From Marinilabilia rubra (GTDB lineage Bacteria > Bacteroidota > Bacteroidia > Bacteroidales > Marinilabiliaceae), in the NCBI RefSeq assembly GCF_003121985.1, contig NZ_QEWP01000023.1, forward strand, positions 1 through 64,000: a DNA stretch of 64,000 bases, given 5' to 3'. A model generated the notes under the pieces. That model had not been told where the DNA came from, ran no database searches, and saw only the letters and a list, made by a program, of their open reading frames with translations. The position numbers and the translations under genes were made by a program. This document shows, in pieces, positions 17,449 through 26,618 of this stretch (within the stretch, counting starts at the first letter, position 1; every line of letters begins with the position of its first letter).

Positions 17449-20400
17449 ATGTCAACATTCAAAACATCTTTTCTTTCAGGCCTCATCTTTATGTTAGTGG
17501 CCTTGAATTCATGCTCCAATTCTTCCCCACAGGTGCTTTGGAAAATCGGAGATGCCAATGACAGTCCCTCAGAGTTTGCTTTAGCTCCGGATGGTTTTGA
17601 GGCTTTCCTTGAGAAGGATTTCGGCTTTGAGGACCGGGCTTTTTATGTTGGGCTGTCAGAGGTAAAGGAAGAGTGGCCTTATACGCTTCCCGGTCCTTCC
17701 GATGCCTGGGGCGGCACCTCGGGTACCGCAGGCTGGCGCTCTCATCAGTTAAATTTGTTGTTTGCTGTTGATGAGTTTCCTGAAAATGCCACCGGGCAGC
17801 TTGTTCTGGATCTTTATAGTTACAACCCCGGACAGGCTCCATTGATCAAAGTATCGATTAATGATTATGCTCAAAAATTTCAATTGCCCTTTTCTGCAGA
17901 TACTCTTGAATTTCCTGATGCTCATATTAAACCTCGTGAACAAGTTCTTGATGTAGATATTCCTGAAGGGGTATTCCGTAAAGGAGGGAATCAGGTAACT
18001 GTTACCATTTTGAGGGGCTCATGGGTGGTTTTTGATCAGGTTTATCTTGAAACAGATACTTCATTGGAATTAAAACCTGCTAAAAAAGCATTTGTAAGGG
18101 AAGTGTTTCCGGCTCATTATGAGGTGGAGAAGGATGGTCGTCATTTTCAGCCTCTCATTGTGGATGTTGATCATCTGGAAGGAAAGCCCGAATTGTCAAT
18201 TTTGCTGGATGAGAGTGAGGTGTTTCGTCAGATTTTGGAGGCCGGGAGGTATCAGTTTGAAGTACCTATGCCTGCCGTAGAAGATGATAAACAAAGTCAT
18301 TACGAAATATTTGTGGATGGGAATCTTTATGAAGAGGGGATGGTAGAAAGGAGCCCTCAACACAAGATTTCCCCCTCAGGTTATGTGGACACCAAAATGG
18401 GTACGGCCCATTCGCGGTGGATGATTGCGCCCGGTCCCTGGATGCCTTTCAGCATGGTTAAGTTGAGTCCCGATAATCAGAATAAAGGCTGGCAGGCTGG
18501 TTATGATCCAATTTTTGAGAGTATTCACGGATTCAGTCATATTCATGAATGGACTCTGAGCGGACTGCTTTCTATGCCGGTGACAGGACCGTTGGTCACT
18601 CAACCGGGTGATCAGGATAAGCCGGATGAGGGGTTTCGTTCGCGCATTGACAAAAACAGTGAGGAAGCCCCTCTGGGACTGTATAAAGTCCACCTTACCG
18701 ATTACGATATTTGGGCAGAGGTTACCTCCACTACACGGTGTGGTTTTCAGCGTTACACCTATCCCAAGGGGGAAAAGGCAAGGGTGATGTTAGATCTTTA
18801 TTTCCCGTCGGAATATGACTTTCTGCTGGATGAGGTGAAGATCGAGAAAGTTAGTGACCATCGCATTGAGGGCTATAGCAAACAACGTACGCCAAACACA
18901 TGGGCTGGTGGAATAACACAGGAATATGCGATCCATTTTGTGGCAGAGTTTAACCAGCCGATTGCCAAAACCGGGGTGTGGACAGATCAAGGCGTCTCTG
19001 ATGATTCTTTTTTGGAGGCTAAAAAACCCAAAGATGCAGGGATGTTTGTGGAATTTGATACAAAAAAAGACTCTGTGGTATTGATGCGGACTGGGATTTC
19101 GTATGTGAGTATTGAGAATGCTTCTGAAAACCTGAGTGAAGAGATTGCCAGGCCTTTTGAATGGGACTTTGACGAAGTGGTGGATTTTCATCGCCGGACA
19201 TGGGACCAATTATTGGGGCGCATCAGCATTGATAGCAATGATCGCCGTGAAAAGAAACGGTTTTACACCAATATGTACCGTTCATTTTGCAGTCGCAACA
19301 CCTACAGCGATGTGAATGGAGAATGGGTGGATGCCAATGAAACAATTCAGAAATTTGAAGATGCAGATAAAGTAGCTCTGGGTTGCGATGCTTTTTGGAA
19401 TACTTTCTGGAATTTGAATCAGCTCTGGAATCTGGCGGCTCCTGAATGGAGTAACCGCTGGGTAAACTCCCAGCTGGCCATGTACGATGCCAATGGGTGG
19501 CTGGCTAAAGGACCTGCCGGAATGGAGTACATTCCCGTTATGGTGGCAGAACATGAAATACCGTTAGTTGTGGGAGCCTGGCAAATGGGAATCAGAGACT
19601 TTGATGGTTCTAAAGCATTGGAGGCTGTTACCAAAATGCAGACTAAACCCGGTCAGAACGTGGCCGGTGGATTTGCCGGTAACAGAGATCTTAAGACTTA
19701 TTTAAAACACCAGTATGTGCCCGCTGATGAAGGACGTTTTTCCAATTCTTTGGAGTACTCTTTCGATGATTGGGCCGTGTCTCAGCTGGCCAAATCTCTT
19801 GGTAAAAATGATGTTTATTCACAGTTTATTGACCGTGGTTATTGGTGGAGAAACGTGATTGATCCGGAAACCGGTTTTGCCCGCCTGAAGAACAGTGACG
19901 GAAGTTGGGAAGAGGACTTTGATCCTTTTAAAAGCGGAGCCAATCATCATTACGTTGAGGGTAATGCCTGGCAGTTGACGTTTTACGTGCCTCAGGATAT
20001 ACCCGCATTGGTTGATGCCATTGGGCGTGACCGTTTTCTGGACCGCCTGGAATGGGGCTTCGGGGAAAGTCAGAAATGGCGGTACAACGCTCCCAACGAT
20101 CAGTACTGGGACTATCCGGTGATACAGGGAAATCAGCAGTCTATGCATTTTGCTTTTCTGTTTAACTGGGCCGGAAAACCATGGTTGACACAGAAATGGA
20201 GCCGGTCAATAATGGAACGCTACTATGGGTATGGCATTGCCAATGCTTATCTGGGAGATGAAGACCAGGGGCAGATGAGTGCCTGGTTTGTGATGGCTGC
20301 GCTGGGCTTGTTTCAAATCGATGGCGGTTGTCGTACCGAGCCGGTTTATGAAATTGCCAGCCCATTGTATTCCCGGGTGGAAATTGACCTGGGGCAGCGC

Positions 20401-20592
20401 TTTGGCCGTGGCGAAAAGTTTGTCATTGAAGCTGATAATGTGTCCCGCATCAATAAATACGTGCAGTCAGCCACCCTTAATGGTGAGTCCCTGAATACTT
20501 TTCAATTTCCGGCATCTGAGCTGTTAAAAGGCGGAACCCTGAAGTTGGAAATGGGGCCTGAACCCAATAAGGAGTGGGGTATCAACCAATAA
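17449..20592 (+). CDS. GH92 alpha-mannosidase with N-terminal PL4-type carbohydrate-binding-like domain, lipoprotein
   Basis: A 1,047-residue lipoprotein (signal to LNSC, about residue 22). Residues about 27-200 resemble the jelly-roll domain at the C-terminus of rhamnogalacturonan lyases (VLWKIGDANDSPSEF, RAFYVGLSEVKEEWP, GGNQVTVTILRGSWVVFDQVYLE), unusual on a GH92. The GH92 body begins near residue 312 (YVDTKMGTAHSRW). The likely general acid is E837 in VEGNAWQ, and the acidic motif GDEDQGQMSAW covers D937-D939. It belongs with the GH92 at 22133 to a subgroup with VMAALGLF instead of the common SSMGFYPV. The enzyme should be a calcium-dependent inverting exo-alpha-mannosidase. The second six-hairpin gene starts 12 bases after its stop. 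Confidence 0.88.
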   Translation: MSTFKTSFLSGLIFMLVALNSCSNSSPQVLWKIGDANDSPSEFALAPDGFEAFLEKDFGFEDRAFYVGLSEVKEEWPYTLPGPSDAWGGTSGTAGWRSHQLNLLFAVDEFPENATGQLVLDLYSYNPGQAPLIKVSINDYAQKFQLPFSADTLEFPDAHIKPREQVLDVDIPEGVFRKGGNQVTVTILRGSWVVFDQVYLETDTSLELKPAKKAFVREVFPAHYEVEKDGRHFQPLIVDVDHLEGKPELSILLDESEVFRQILEAGRYQFEVPMPAVEDDKQSHYEIFVDGNLYEEGMVERSPQHKISPSGYVDTKMGTAHSRWMIAPGPWMPFSMVKLSPDNQNKGWQAGYDPIFESIHGFSHIHEWTLSGLLSMPVTGPLVTQPGDQDKPDEGFRSRIDKNSEEAPLGLYKVHLTDYDIWAEVTSTTRCGFQRYTYPKGEKARVMLDLYFPSEYDFLLDEVKIEKVSDHRIEGYSKQRTPNTWAGGITQEYAIHFVAEFNQPIAKTGVWTDQGVSDDSFLEAKKPKDAGMFVEFDTKKDSVVLMRTGISYVSIENASENLSEEIARPFEWDFDEVVDFHRRTWDQLLGRISIDSNDRREKKRFYTNMYRSFCSRNTYSDVNGEWVDANETIQKFEDADKVALGCDAFWNTFWNLNQLWNLAAPEWSNRWVNSQLAMYDANGWLAKGPAGMEYIPVMVAEHEIPLVVGAWQMGIRDFDGSKALEAVTKMQTKPGQNVAGGFAGNRDLKTYLKHQYVPADEGRFSNSLEYSFDDWAVSQLAKSLGKNDVYSQFIDRGYWWRNVIDPETGFARLKNSDGSWEEDFDPFKSGANHHYVEGNAWQLTFYVPQDIPALVDAIGRDRFLDRLEWGFGESQKWRYNAPNDQYWDYPVIQGNQQSMHFAFLFNWAGKPWLTQKWSRSIMERYYGYGIANAYLGDEDQGQMSAWFVMAALGLFQIDGGCRTEPVYEIASPLYSRVEIDLGQRFGRGEKFVIEADNVSRINKYVQSATLNGESLNTFQFPASELLKGGTLKLEMGPEPNKEWGINQ

Positions 20593-20604
20593 AAAACTTA
20601 AAAG

Positions 20605-21927
20605 ATGAACATTAAATTTGTAATAAAGGGTGTTTTTTCTGCTGCTGTTTTTTTTTCAGTTAGTTCACATGCTCAGCAACAACTGGCAGATCGAATCCTT
20701 AAAGATGAAAGGTTGCAGCGAGTTAAAGAGATGGGATACGAAATCCTCAAAACAGGATTTAATGCCGGAGATGGCTATCAGCAAGTATGGGCTAGGGACA
20801 TGAATACATTTGTGACTCATTCGTGCGATGTGATGCCTCAAAATGAGGTTAGGGAAGCTTTGCTCGGGTTTTTAAAATTCCAGGGATTTGATGGAAATAT
20901 GCCCGGTGGATACGAGGCGGTTCCTGCTACTCGAAAAGCCGACAACTACCATACTCAGAGTCGTTATGATATGCCCGGGTTTCTGTTTCATAAAAACACG
21001 GTTGAAACCGATCAGGAAACCTCGGTAATTCAGGCTTTTTATAAATACATTCAGGCGACGGGAGATAAGTCGATTTTGAATGAAGTGGTTAATGGGAAAA
21101 CTGTTTTCGAGCGTCTGGCCTTTGCTTTGGATTACCTTATGAAATGGAAATTTAATGAATCCTATGGATTACTTTGGGGGGCTACCACCACTGATTGGGG
21201 TGATGTTCAACCTTTGCACGATCCTTCGGTAAACGGCACCAAGTATGATGAGTACAGTGCCCCGGCCATTGATGTATATGACAATTCTATGTTTTTGATT
21301 GCATTGGATAATTTTATTGAAATGAGTTCCGATTCATTACAGAAAAAGTACTGGCGTGATATTCATGAGAAAGTCAAAGAAAATATAAGGAAACACCTTT
21401 GGGATGAAGAGCAACAAAAATTCATCCCTCACATATACATAAATTTCGATCCATTTGAGGGGGAGGATTTTGACGAGTCGGAGATCTTTTACCACGGGGG
21501 AACGGCTGTGGCCATTCAGGCTGGTGTGCTCACACCTTCCGAGATTTCGGTTTCACTTGCAAAGATGGTTGCTAATGTGAAAGTTTCAGGAGCCCGGAGT
21601 ATAGGCCTGACTCTTTATCCACCTTACCCGGAAGGTAGTTTTCATAATCAAGGTTTTGAACCATATATTTATCAGAATGGAGGAGACTGGACCTGGTTTG
21701 GGGGAAGAATGATTACTGCTCTTGCGGAGAATGGATTCTATGAGGAAGCTTATGAGCATTTACAGCCAATGATTGACCGTGCAATTGCCAATGATGGTTT
21801 TTATGAATGGTATTCTGTGGATGGAAAACCACATGGATCAGGGATATTTCGCGGATCTGCAGGTGTCTTGATGGAAGCCATTGATAAATTGGAATATTGG
21901 GCAAAACAACAAAGGGGAAAGGAATAA
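20605..21927 (+). CDS. Six-hairpin glycoside hydrolase, paralogue of the 14219 gene, periplasmic
   Basis: A 440-residue protein with a type I signal peptide (ending SSHAQQQ) rather than a lipobox, so it should be free in the periplasm, whereas its paralogue at 14219 is lipid-anchored. Shared blocks with the paralogue: KTGFNAGD, HKNTVETDQE, QATGDKSIL, YGLLWGATTTDWGDVQP, GLTLYP, YQNGGDWTWFGGRMI and GSGIFRGSAGVL. The WxRD motif is present as VWARDMNTF. The paralogue pair brackets the isomerase and a GH92. It is translationally close to the preceding GH92 (12 bases). The CAZy family is unassigned. Confidence 0.75.
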   Translation: MNIKFVIKGVFSAAVFFSVSSHAQQQLADRILKDERLQRVKEMGYEILKTGFNAGDGYQQVWARDMNTFVTHSCDVMPQNEVREALLGFLKFQGFDGNMPGGYEAVPATRKADNYHTQSRYDMPGFLFHKNTVETDQETSVIQAFYKYIQATGDKSILNEVVNGKTVFERLAFALDYLMKWKFNESYGLLWGATTTDWGDVQPLHDPSVNGTKYDEYSAPAIDVYDNSMFLIALDNFIEMSSDSLQKKYWRDIHEKVKENIRKHLWDEEQQKFIPHIYINFDPFEGEDFDESEIFYHGGTAVAIQAGVLTPSEISVSLAKMVANVKVSGARSIGLTLYPPYPEGSFHNQGFEPYIYQNGGDWTWFGGRMITALAENGFYEEAYEHLQPMIDRAIANDGFYEWYSVDGKPHGSGIFRGSAGVLMEAIDKLEYWAKQQRGKE

Positions 21928-22132
21928 TAACATTGAAAAATCACTATTGATTGGGAAATTTAAGATATGAATAAGATGGCTTCGGGGTTTTGTCCTCATC
22001 AGAAAATAATAAATTTCTTGTCATTGAAAATGAGGCGGTTCTTCAATATTAACCGGTCATCAATGTTTAAATGTAAGAACGCGTCTATAAATGTTTACAC
22101 AAAAGCTATCCCCTTTTAAAAAATAAAGAGAA

Positions 22133-24508
22133 ATGAAAAAAATATTATTGCTTGCCAGCGTCATTTTGAGTCTGGTATCCTGTCAAACCAATGAAACCCC
22201 GTCAGACTTCAACGCAATTCAATATGTTGACCCGCAGATAGGATCGGTTCATGGACGGTGGTTTTTCTACACTCCGGCTGCACTGCCTTTTGGAATGGCC
22301 AAACTGGCGCCTCACACCAATGCATATGAAAGCATCGGGAGTTGGCTTCCTGGCGGTTATGATGCACGCCATAATTCCATTGAAGGATTTGGGCATTTTC
22401 ATGAATTTCAGATAGGAGGCGTGGTGGTAATGCCGACTACGGGGGAGTTAAAAACCGTCCCGGGCACTCTGGAAGATCCTGATACCGGCTATCGTTCCCG
22501 CTTTGATAAAAAGGATGAACACTCTTCACCCGGGTACTACAGTGTGCTATTGGAAGACTATAATATCAAGGCTGAGTTGACAGCTACAAAAAGGGTTGGT
22601 TTTCATCGATACACTTTTCCTGAATCTGATAGTTCCTGTCTGATTTTTGACGTGGGACACAAACAGGGCGAAAGCAGCGACGTTATTGAAGCGTATGCTG
22701 GTTTGGAGAATGAAAATGAGGTTGTGGGATATGTAGAGACCTATCCGGAATACGCCAAATTTTGTGATCCGGGAAATTACGTTAAGATGTATTTTGTGGC
22801 AAAGCTCAGCAAGGCGCCTGATGAGGTTGGGGTATTTATGGACTCTGATATTCAGAATGAACAACTGCAAACCCAAGGTACCGGGAATGGATTGTTTCTG
22901 ACTTTCAGTACCCAAAAAGATGAGGTGGTGGAAATGCAGGTGGGACTTTCTTATACCAGTATTGATAATGCCAGACTGAACCTGGAAACTGAAGCAACCG
23001 GAATGACCTTTGATGAGGTAAGGGAAGATGCCGCCAGAGAGTGGAACAGTATGTTGGGGCGCATTAGGGTAGAGGATGAAAATGTGGAAAACAAGACCAA
23101 ATTCTACACAGGTTTGTATCATGCTTTGCTGGGACGTGGCATTGCCAGCGATGTGAACGGGCAGTATAAACTCAATGGCCAGGGAATCGGTCAAATCCCG
23201 TTGGATGAGGCAGGCCAACCGCTATATAACCACATCAATACCGATGGTTTCTGGGGTGGCTTCTGGAATCTTAGTCAGCTATGGGCATTGGCTTATCCAG
23301 AATACCTTGCTCAGTATGTTCAGTCGAATATTGATTTCTACAAAGAAACCGGATGGTTGCACGATGGAGAAGCTGCCGGCGTATTTACCAATGGTGTTCA
23401 AACCAATTTCCAGGGGCTCTTAATTGCTTCAGCCTATAACTGCGGAATCAGGGATTTTGATGTGGAAGCCGGCTATAAGGCTGCATTGAAGAATGAAACC
23501 GAATACCGCGGAAGGACCCTTGGAAACGGGAAATACGATCTGCATTATTTTGTCAGAAATGGTTATGTGCCATACAAGGATACGACCATTTCCAATGGTT
23601 GGGTGTTCAATTTTGGAGCATCACATACGCTGGAATATGCTTTCAGTTCTTACGCTGTTGGTCAGATGGCTCAGCAAATGGGTAAAGATGATGACTATCG
23701 AAAATTAATGGAACAGGCAGGTTATTGGCAGAATATCTTTGATGAGGAAACCAAATTTATTCGACCCAAATTGCCCAACGGGGAATTCCTTCACCCTTTT
23801 GATCATATGAAAGGCTGGGATGGTTTTCAGGAAGGCAATGCCTGGCAGTTTACCTGGTTTGTTCCGCACGACGTAGCCTGGTTAATGGATCAAACCGGAA
23901 AAGACCTCTTTAATGAGCGCCTGGAAAAAACTTTTACAGAGAGTCGTAAATCATTATTTGGCGGGGGCCGGGAGATCGATAGTTTTTCAGGAGTGGAGAA
24001 GCTTTACAACCATGGCAATCAACCTTGTTTGCATCAGTCGTGGTTGTTTAATTACTCCGGAAAGCCCTGGTTGACACAAAAGTGGACAAGGTTGATCCGC
24101 GATGAGTTTTATGGTACCGGGCCTTTGCACGGCTATGGTTTTGGTCAGGATGAAGATCAGGGACAACTGGGGGCGTGGTATGTTATGGCCGCTCTTGGTT
24201 TGTTCGATGTACAGGGGCATGCTTCAGCCAATCCAACTTTCCAGTTTGGCAGTCCGCAATTTGACAAAGTAACCATTGATCTGCCGGGTGACTCAGGAAG
24301 AATACTGGTAATAAAAACGCTAAACAATGGACCTGACAATTATTACACACAAAAGTTGGAATTCAATGGAAAACCGATTGATGAATGTTGGATTGACAGG
24401 GATGAGCTGATGAAAGGGGGAACTTTGTCCTTTACCATGGATTCTCTGCCAAATCAGGATTGGGGGCTGAAAACTCCGCCGCCATCAATGAGCATAGAGA
24501 ATCAGTAA
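22133..24508 (+). CDS. GH92 alpha-mannosidase, lipoprotein
   Basis: A 791-residue lipoprotein (MKKILLLASVILSLVSC). GH92 features: VDPQIGSVHGRW near residue 25, GFGHFHEFQIGG, TDGFWGGFWNL, the likely acid E567 in QEGNAWQFTW, and the acidic motif QDEDQGQLGAW (D673-D675). It shares the VMAALGLF variant and the GYDxxxxxIxGFxHxHE block with the 17449 enzyme and so belongs to the same subgroup, but it has no extra N-terminal domain. A 205-base gap separates it from the previous gene and may hold a promoter. It is the last enzyme before the sigma/anti-sigma pair. Confidence 0.9.
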   Translation: MKKILLLASVILSLVSCQTNETPSDFNAIQYVDPQIGSVHGRWFFYTPAALPFGMAKLAPHTNAYESIGSWLPGGYDARHNSIEGFGHFHEFQIGGVVVMPTTGELKTVPGTLEDPDTGYRSRFDKKDEHSSPGYYSVLLEDYNIKAELTATKRVGFHRYTFPESDSSCLIFDVGHKQGESSDVIEAYAGLENENEVVGYVETYPEYAKFCDPGNYVKMYFVAKLSKAPDEVGVFMDSDIQNEQLQTQGTGNGLFLTFSTQKDEVVEMQVGLSYTSIDNARLNLETEATGMTFDEVREDAAREWNSMLGRIRVEDENVENKTKFYTGLYHALLGRGIASDVNGQYKLNGQGIGQIPLDEAGQPLYNHINTDGFWGGFWNLSQLWALAYPEYLAQYVQSNIDFYKETGWLHDGEAAGVFTNGVQTNFQGLLIASAYNCGIRDFDVEAGYKAALKNETEYRGRTLGNGKYDLHYFVRNGYVPYKDTTISNGWVFNFGASHTLEYAFSSYAVGQMAQQMGKDDDYRKLMEQAGYWQNIFDEETKFIRPKLPNGEFLHPFDHMKGWDGFQEGNAWQFTWFVPHDVAWLMDQTGKDLFNERLEKTFTESRKSLFGGGREIDSFSGVEKLYNHGNQPCLHQSWLFNYSGKPWLTQKWTRLIRDEFYGTGPLHGYGFGQDEDQGQLGAWYVMAALGLFDVQGHASANPTFQFGSPQFDKVTIDLPGDSGRILVIKTLNNGPDNYYTQKLEFNGKPIDECWIDRDELMKGGTLSFTMDSLPNQDWGLKTPPPSMSIENQ

Positions 24509-24605
24509 TGATAATTCTTTACAAATTGTAATGTTTTGATGTTGAAAAACAGGAACTGCCGGATAAGTGTTTGATTGACAAAGAGCAATTTAGCTTTCGA
24601 TTTTT

Positions 24606-24635
24606 TTGGAACTTGTTAATTTGTGTTTACTTTTG
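24606..24635 (+). promoter_or_regulatory. Bacteroidetes-type promoter of the ECF sigma gene
   Basis: TTG at 24606-24608, 19 bases, then TACTTTTG at 24628-24635. The predicted transcript start near 24642 leaves about 20 bases of leader before the ATG at 24662. Confidence 0.75.
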
Positions 24636-24661
24636 TGAGGTTTTATTGGATGCTGTGATAT

Positions 24662-25252
24662 ATGGTAAACACGAACATAGATATTCCCGGACTCAAGAAT
24701 GGCAATAAGAAAGCTTTTGAAGTTATCTATCAGGATTTTTTTGACATGCTTTTTTATTTGGCCGTTGGGTATCTTCAGGATAGAGAGCGGGCACGTGAAC
24801 TGGTGCAGGATGCTTTTATGAAATTGTGGGAGCACCGGGAAACCATAAGCAATAAAACCAATATCAAAAACTATCTTTATACCATTGTTAAGAATAGCTG
24901 CCTCAATGATTTGAGAGAACAGGAAATTATTGCTCGAAATAATCGGGAGTATCTTATCCCTGAATTGAAATATCGCCAGGAAGCACTGGAAGCCTTTGCT
25001 GCTTCATATAACGAGGTGGAATCTTTACTGGAGATAGTTGAGAAATCCATAGATGATTTACCCGAAGATATTCGCATTACTTTTCGTTTAAACCGGTATG
25101 AGAATCTCACCTACAAAGAGATTTCCCAAAAACTGGATATAAGTCCAAAAACAGTGGAAGCACGTATTTCCAAAGCTTTGAAAATATTACGTTGCGACCT
25201 TAAGGAATACCTGCCTTTGGTGCAGTTGTTTTTTGTTTTTCTCCGTCTGTGA
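24662..25252 (+). CDS. ECF-type RNA polymerase sigma factor (Bacteroidetes FecI-like)
   Basis: A 196-residue sigma factor with region 2 at about residues 12-80 (FEVIYQDFFDMLFYLA, RARELVQDAFMKLWEHRE) and region 4 at about 125-180 (LPEDIRITFRLNRYENLTYKEISQKLDISPKTVEARISKA). It would recruit core polymerase to promoters of the SusC/SusD operon when released by the FecR-like anti-sigma encoded next. It has a housekeeping-type promoter of its own, so its level need not depend on itself. The next gene starts about 240 bases on. Confidence 0.93.
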   Translation: MVNTNIDIPGLKNGNKKAFEVIYQDFFDMLFYLAVGYLQDRERARELVQDAFMKLWEHRETISNKTNIKNYLYTIVKNSCLNDLREQEIIARNNREYLIPELKYRQEALEAFAASYNEVESLLEIVEKSIDDLPEDIRITFRLNRYENLTYKEISQKLDISPKTVEARISKALKILRCDLKEYLPLVQLFFVFLRL

Positions 25253-25488
25253 ATCTGATGCCTCCTTTCGCCACTACCATCGAAGGGGTTGGTTTACTAA
25301 TCCTTTTGAATGTTTACCTCATAAAATTTTTGCGCGAAATGTTTGTGTTATATTTCCTGAATAATCATCCACCTCAATAGGTCTCATTCTTAAGGCAAAT
25401 ATGCAAATGAGGGCGTGCCCTTTAAAAATAAACTATCTTTTTATAATTCTGATTTTCTGCCCGGTGTGAAAAAATATTAAAAAAAGTT

Positions 25489-26517
25489 TTGATTTTGCAT
25501 AGGGTATTACCCTGGTTGTGTGTTAAGGTTAAAAAAAGAATAACATTGAAGGAACAATTTTATCATATTTTAAAAGGTCAGGTGTCCGGGAAGGAGCGAA
25601 GTGACTTTTTTCAGGAATTGGATAATAATCCGGAAGAAAGACGTGAATACATGGCATTGGAAAAGCTGTGGGTAGCACATAAAATGGCCGGAAAACGAAC
25701 ATCTGATAAGTTCAGAAAGCGCAGTTTTAATGAATTTTGGGATAACACCAAAAAACGGAAAGGATTTTCTATATGGTCGGCTATTAGTGGTGCAGCAGCC
25801 ATCGTTGTTATCAGTTTAATGGTGGGAAAATACATATTCCCCGGAACATGGCCTTTCTCACCCGATATGGTTGAATTTTCTGCTCCTAAAGGAAGTATTT
25901 CCCAGATAGAACTGGAAGATGGCAGCCGGATTTGGTTAAACTCAGGAACCACTGCCAAAGTGATCACGCACGGTATTTTTAAAACTTCTGTTGATCTTGA
26001 GGGAGAGGCCTTTTTCGATGTGGTTCACAACGACAGACGGGAATTTATTGTGCAGGCCGGGGATTATTCCATATACGACAGGGGCACCAAATTTAATGTA
26101 GACTATGATATGGAACGGAATTCAATTACGACGGCTTTATTTGAAGGAGCCATTGAATTCAATAATGAGGAACGTTCTCTTTTGCGGGATTTGGAGCCGG
26201 GGAAAATGTTTTGTTTCAACATAGATGAAAGTCGAATATCCATTACCAATGCCGAGCAGGAGTTTATTACCGCATGGAAAGAAGGCAAGTTTGTTTTTGT
26301 TGACAAAACGCTTGCAGAAATTGCTGAAGAACTGGAGGAGTGGTATGATGTGAAGTTTATTTTTAAAGATCCGGAGGTAAAAGAGGAAGTTTTCACCGGA
26401 GTGATAAAGCGTCGCACCAGTATGGAGCATCTGCTTAAGGTTTTACGCCTTTCGTCTGAGATGCAATATAAAATAGAAACTAAAGAGGACGGCAGTTGTA
26501 CTGTCATCTTTAAATAA
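25489..26517 (+). CDS. FecR family anti-sigma factor
   Basis: Inner-membrane anti-sigma factor of up to 342 residues. The N-terminal cytoplasmic part (FQELDNNPEERREYMALEKLW) would hold the sigma factor; a single TM helix lies at about 93-116 (WSAISGAAAIVVISLMVG). The periplasmic FecR domain carries VEFSAPKGSISQIELEDGS and LNSGTTAKV, and a C-terminal domain (LAEIAEELEEWYDVKFIF) matches the STN-interacting portion. No ATG occurs before residue 55, so initiation is at a non-ATG codon; TTG at 25489, 25495 or 25546 are candidates, and the true N-terminus is uncertain. It works with the sigma factor at 24662 and the STN-SusC at 26619. Confidence 0.88.
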   Translation: MILHRVLPWLCVKVKKRITLKEQFYHILKGQVSGKERSDFFQELDNNPEERREYMALEKLWVAHKMAGKRTSDKFRKRSFNEFWDNTKKRKGFSIWSAISGAAAIVVISLMVGKYIFPGTWPFSPDMVEFSAPKGSISQIELEDGSRIWLNSGTTAKVITHGIFKTSVDLEGEAFFDVVHNDRREFIVQAGDYSIYDRGTKFNVDYDMERNSITTALFEGAIEFNNEERSLLRDLEPGKMFCFNIDESRISITNAEQEFITAWKEGKFVFVDKTLAEIAEELEEWYDVKFIFKDPEVKEEVFTGVIKRRTSMEHLLKVLRLSSEMQYKIETKEDGSCTVIFK

Positions 26518-26524
26518 AAAGAAA

Positions 26525-26589
26525 CAGGCACATTGCGCCAACAACGTGCCTGCTCTTAACAGTTAAAATGAAACTGCGCCAACAGTTTC
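26525..26589 (+). promoter_or_regulatory. Twin hairpins with the same loop sequence in the susC leader
   Basis: Hairpin 1 is CAGGCAC (26525-26531) with GTGCCTG (26546-26552). Hairpin 2 is GAAACTG (26570-26576) with CAGTTTC (26583-26589). Both display the 10-mer TGCGCCAACA (26534-26543 and 26575-26584). They lie between the FecR stop and the preferred SusC start. There is no T-run, so they are not ordinary terminators; RNA-level control is possible. Confidence 0.55.
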
Positions 26590-26618
26590 AAATGTGTAAC
26601 TTAAAACATTACAAATTT

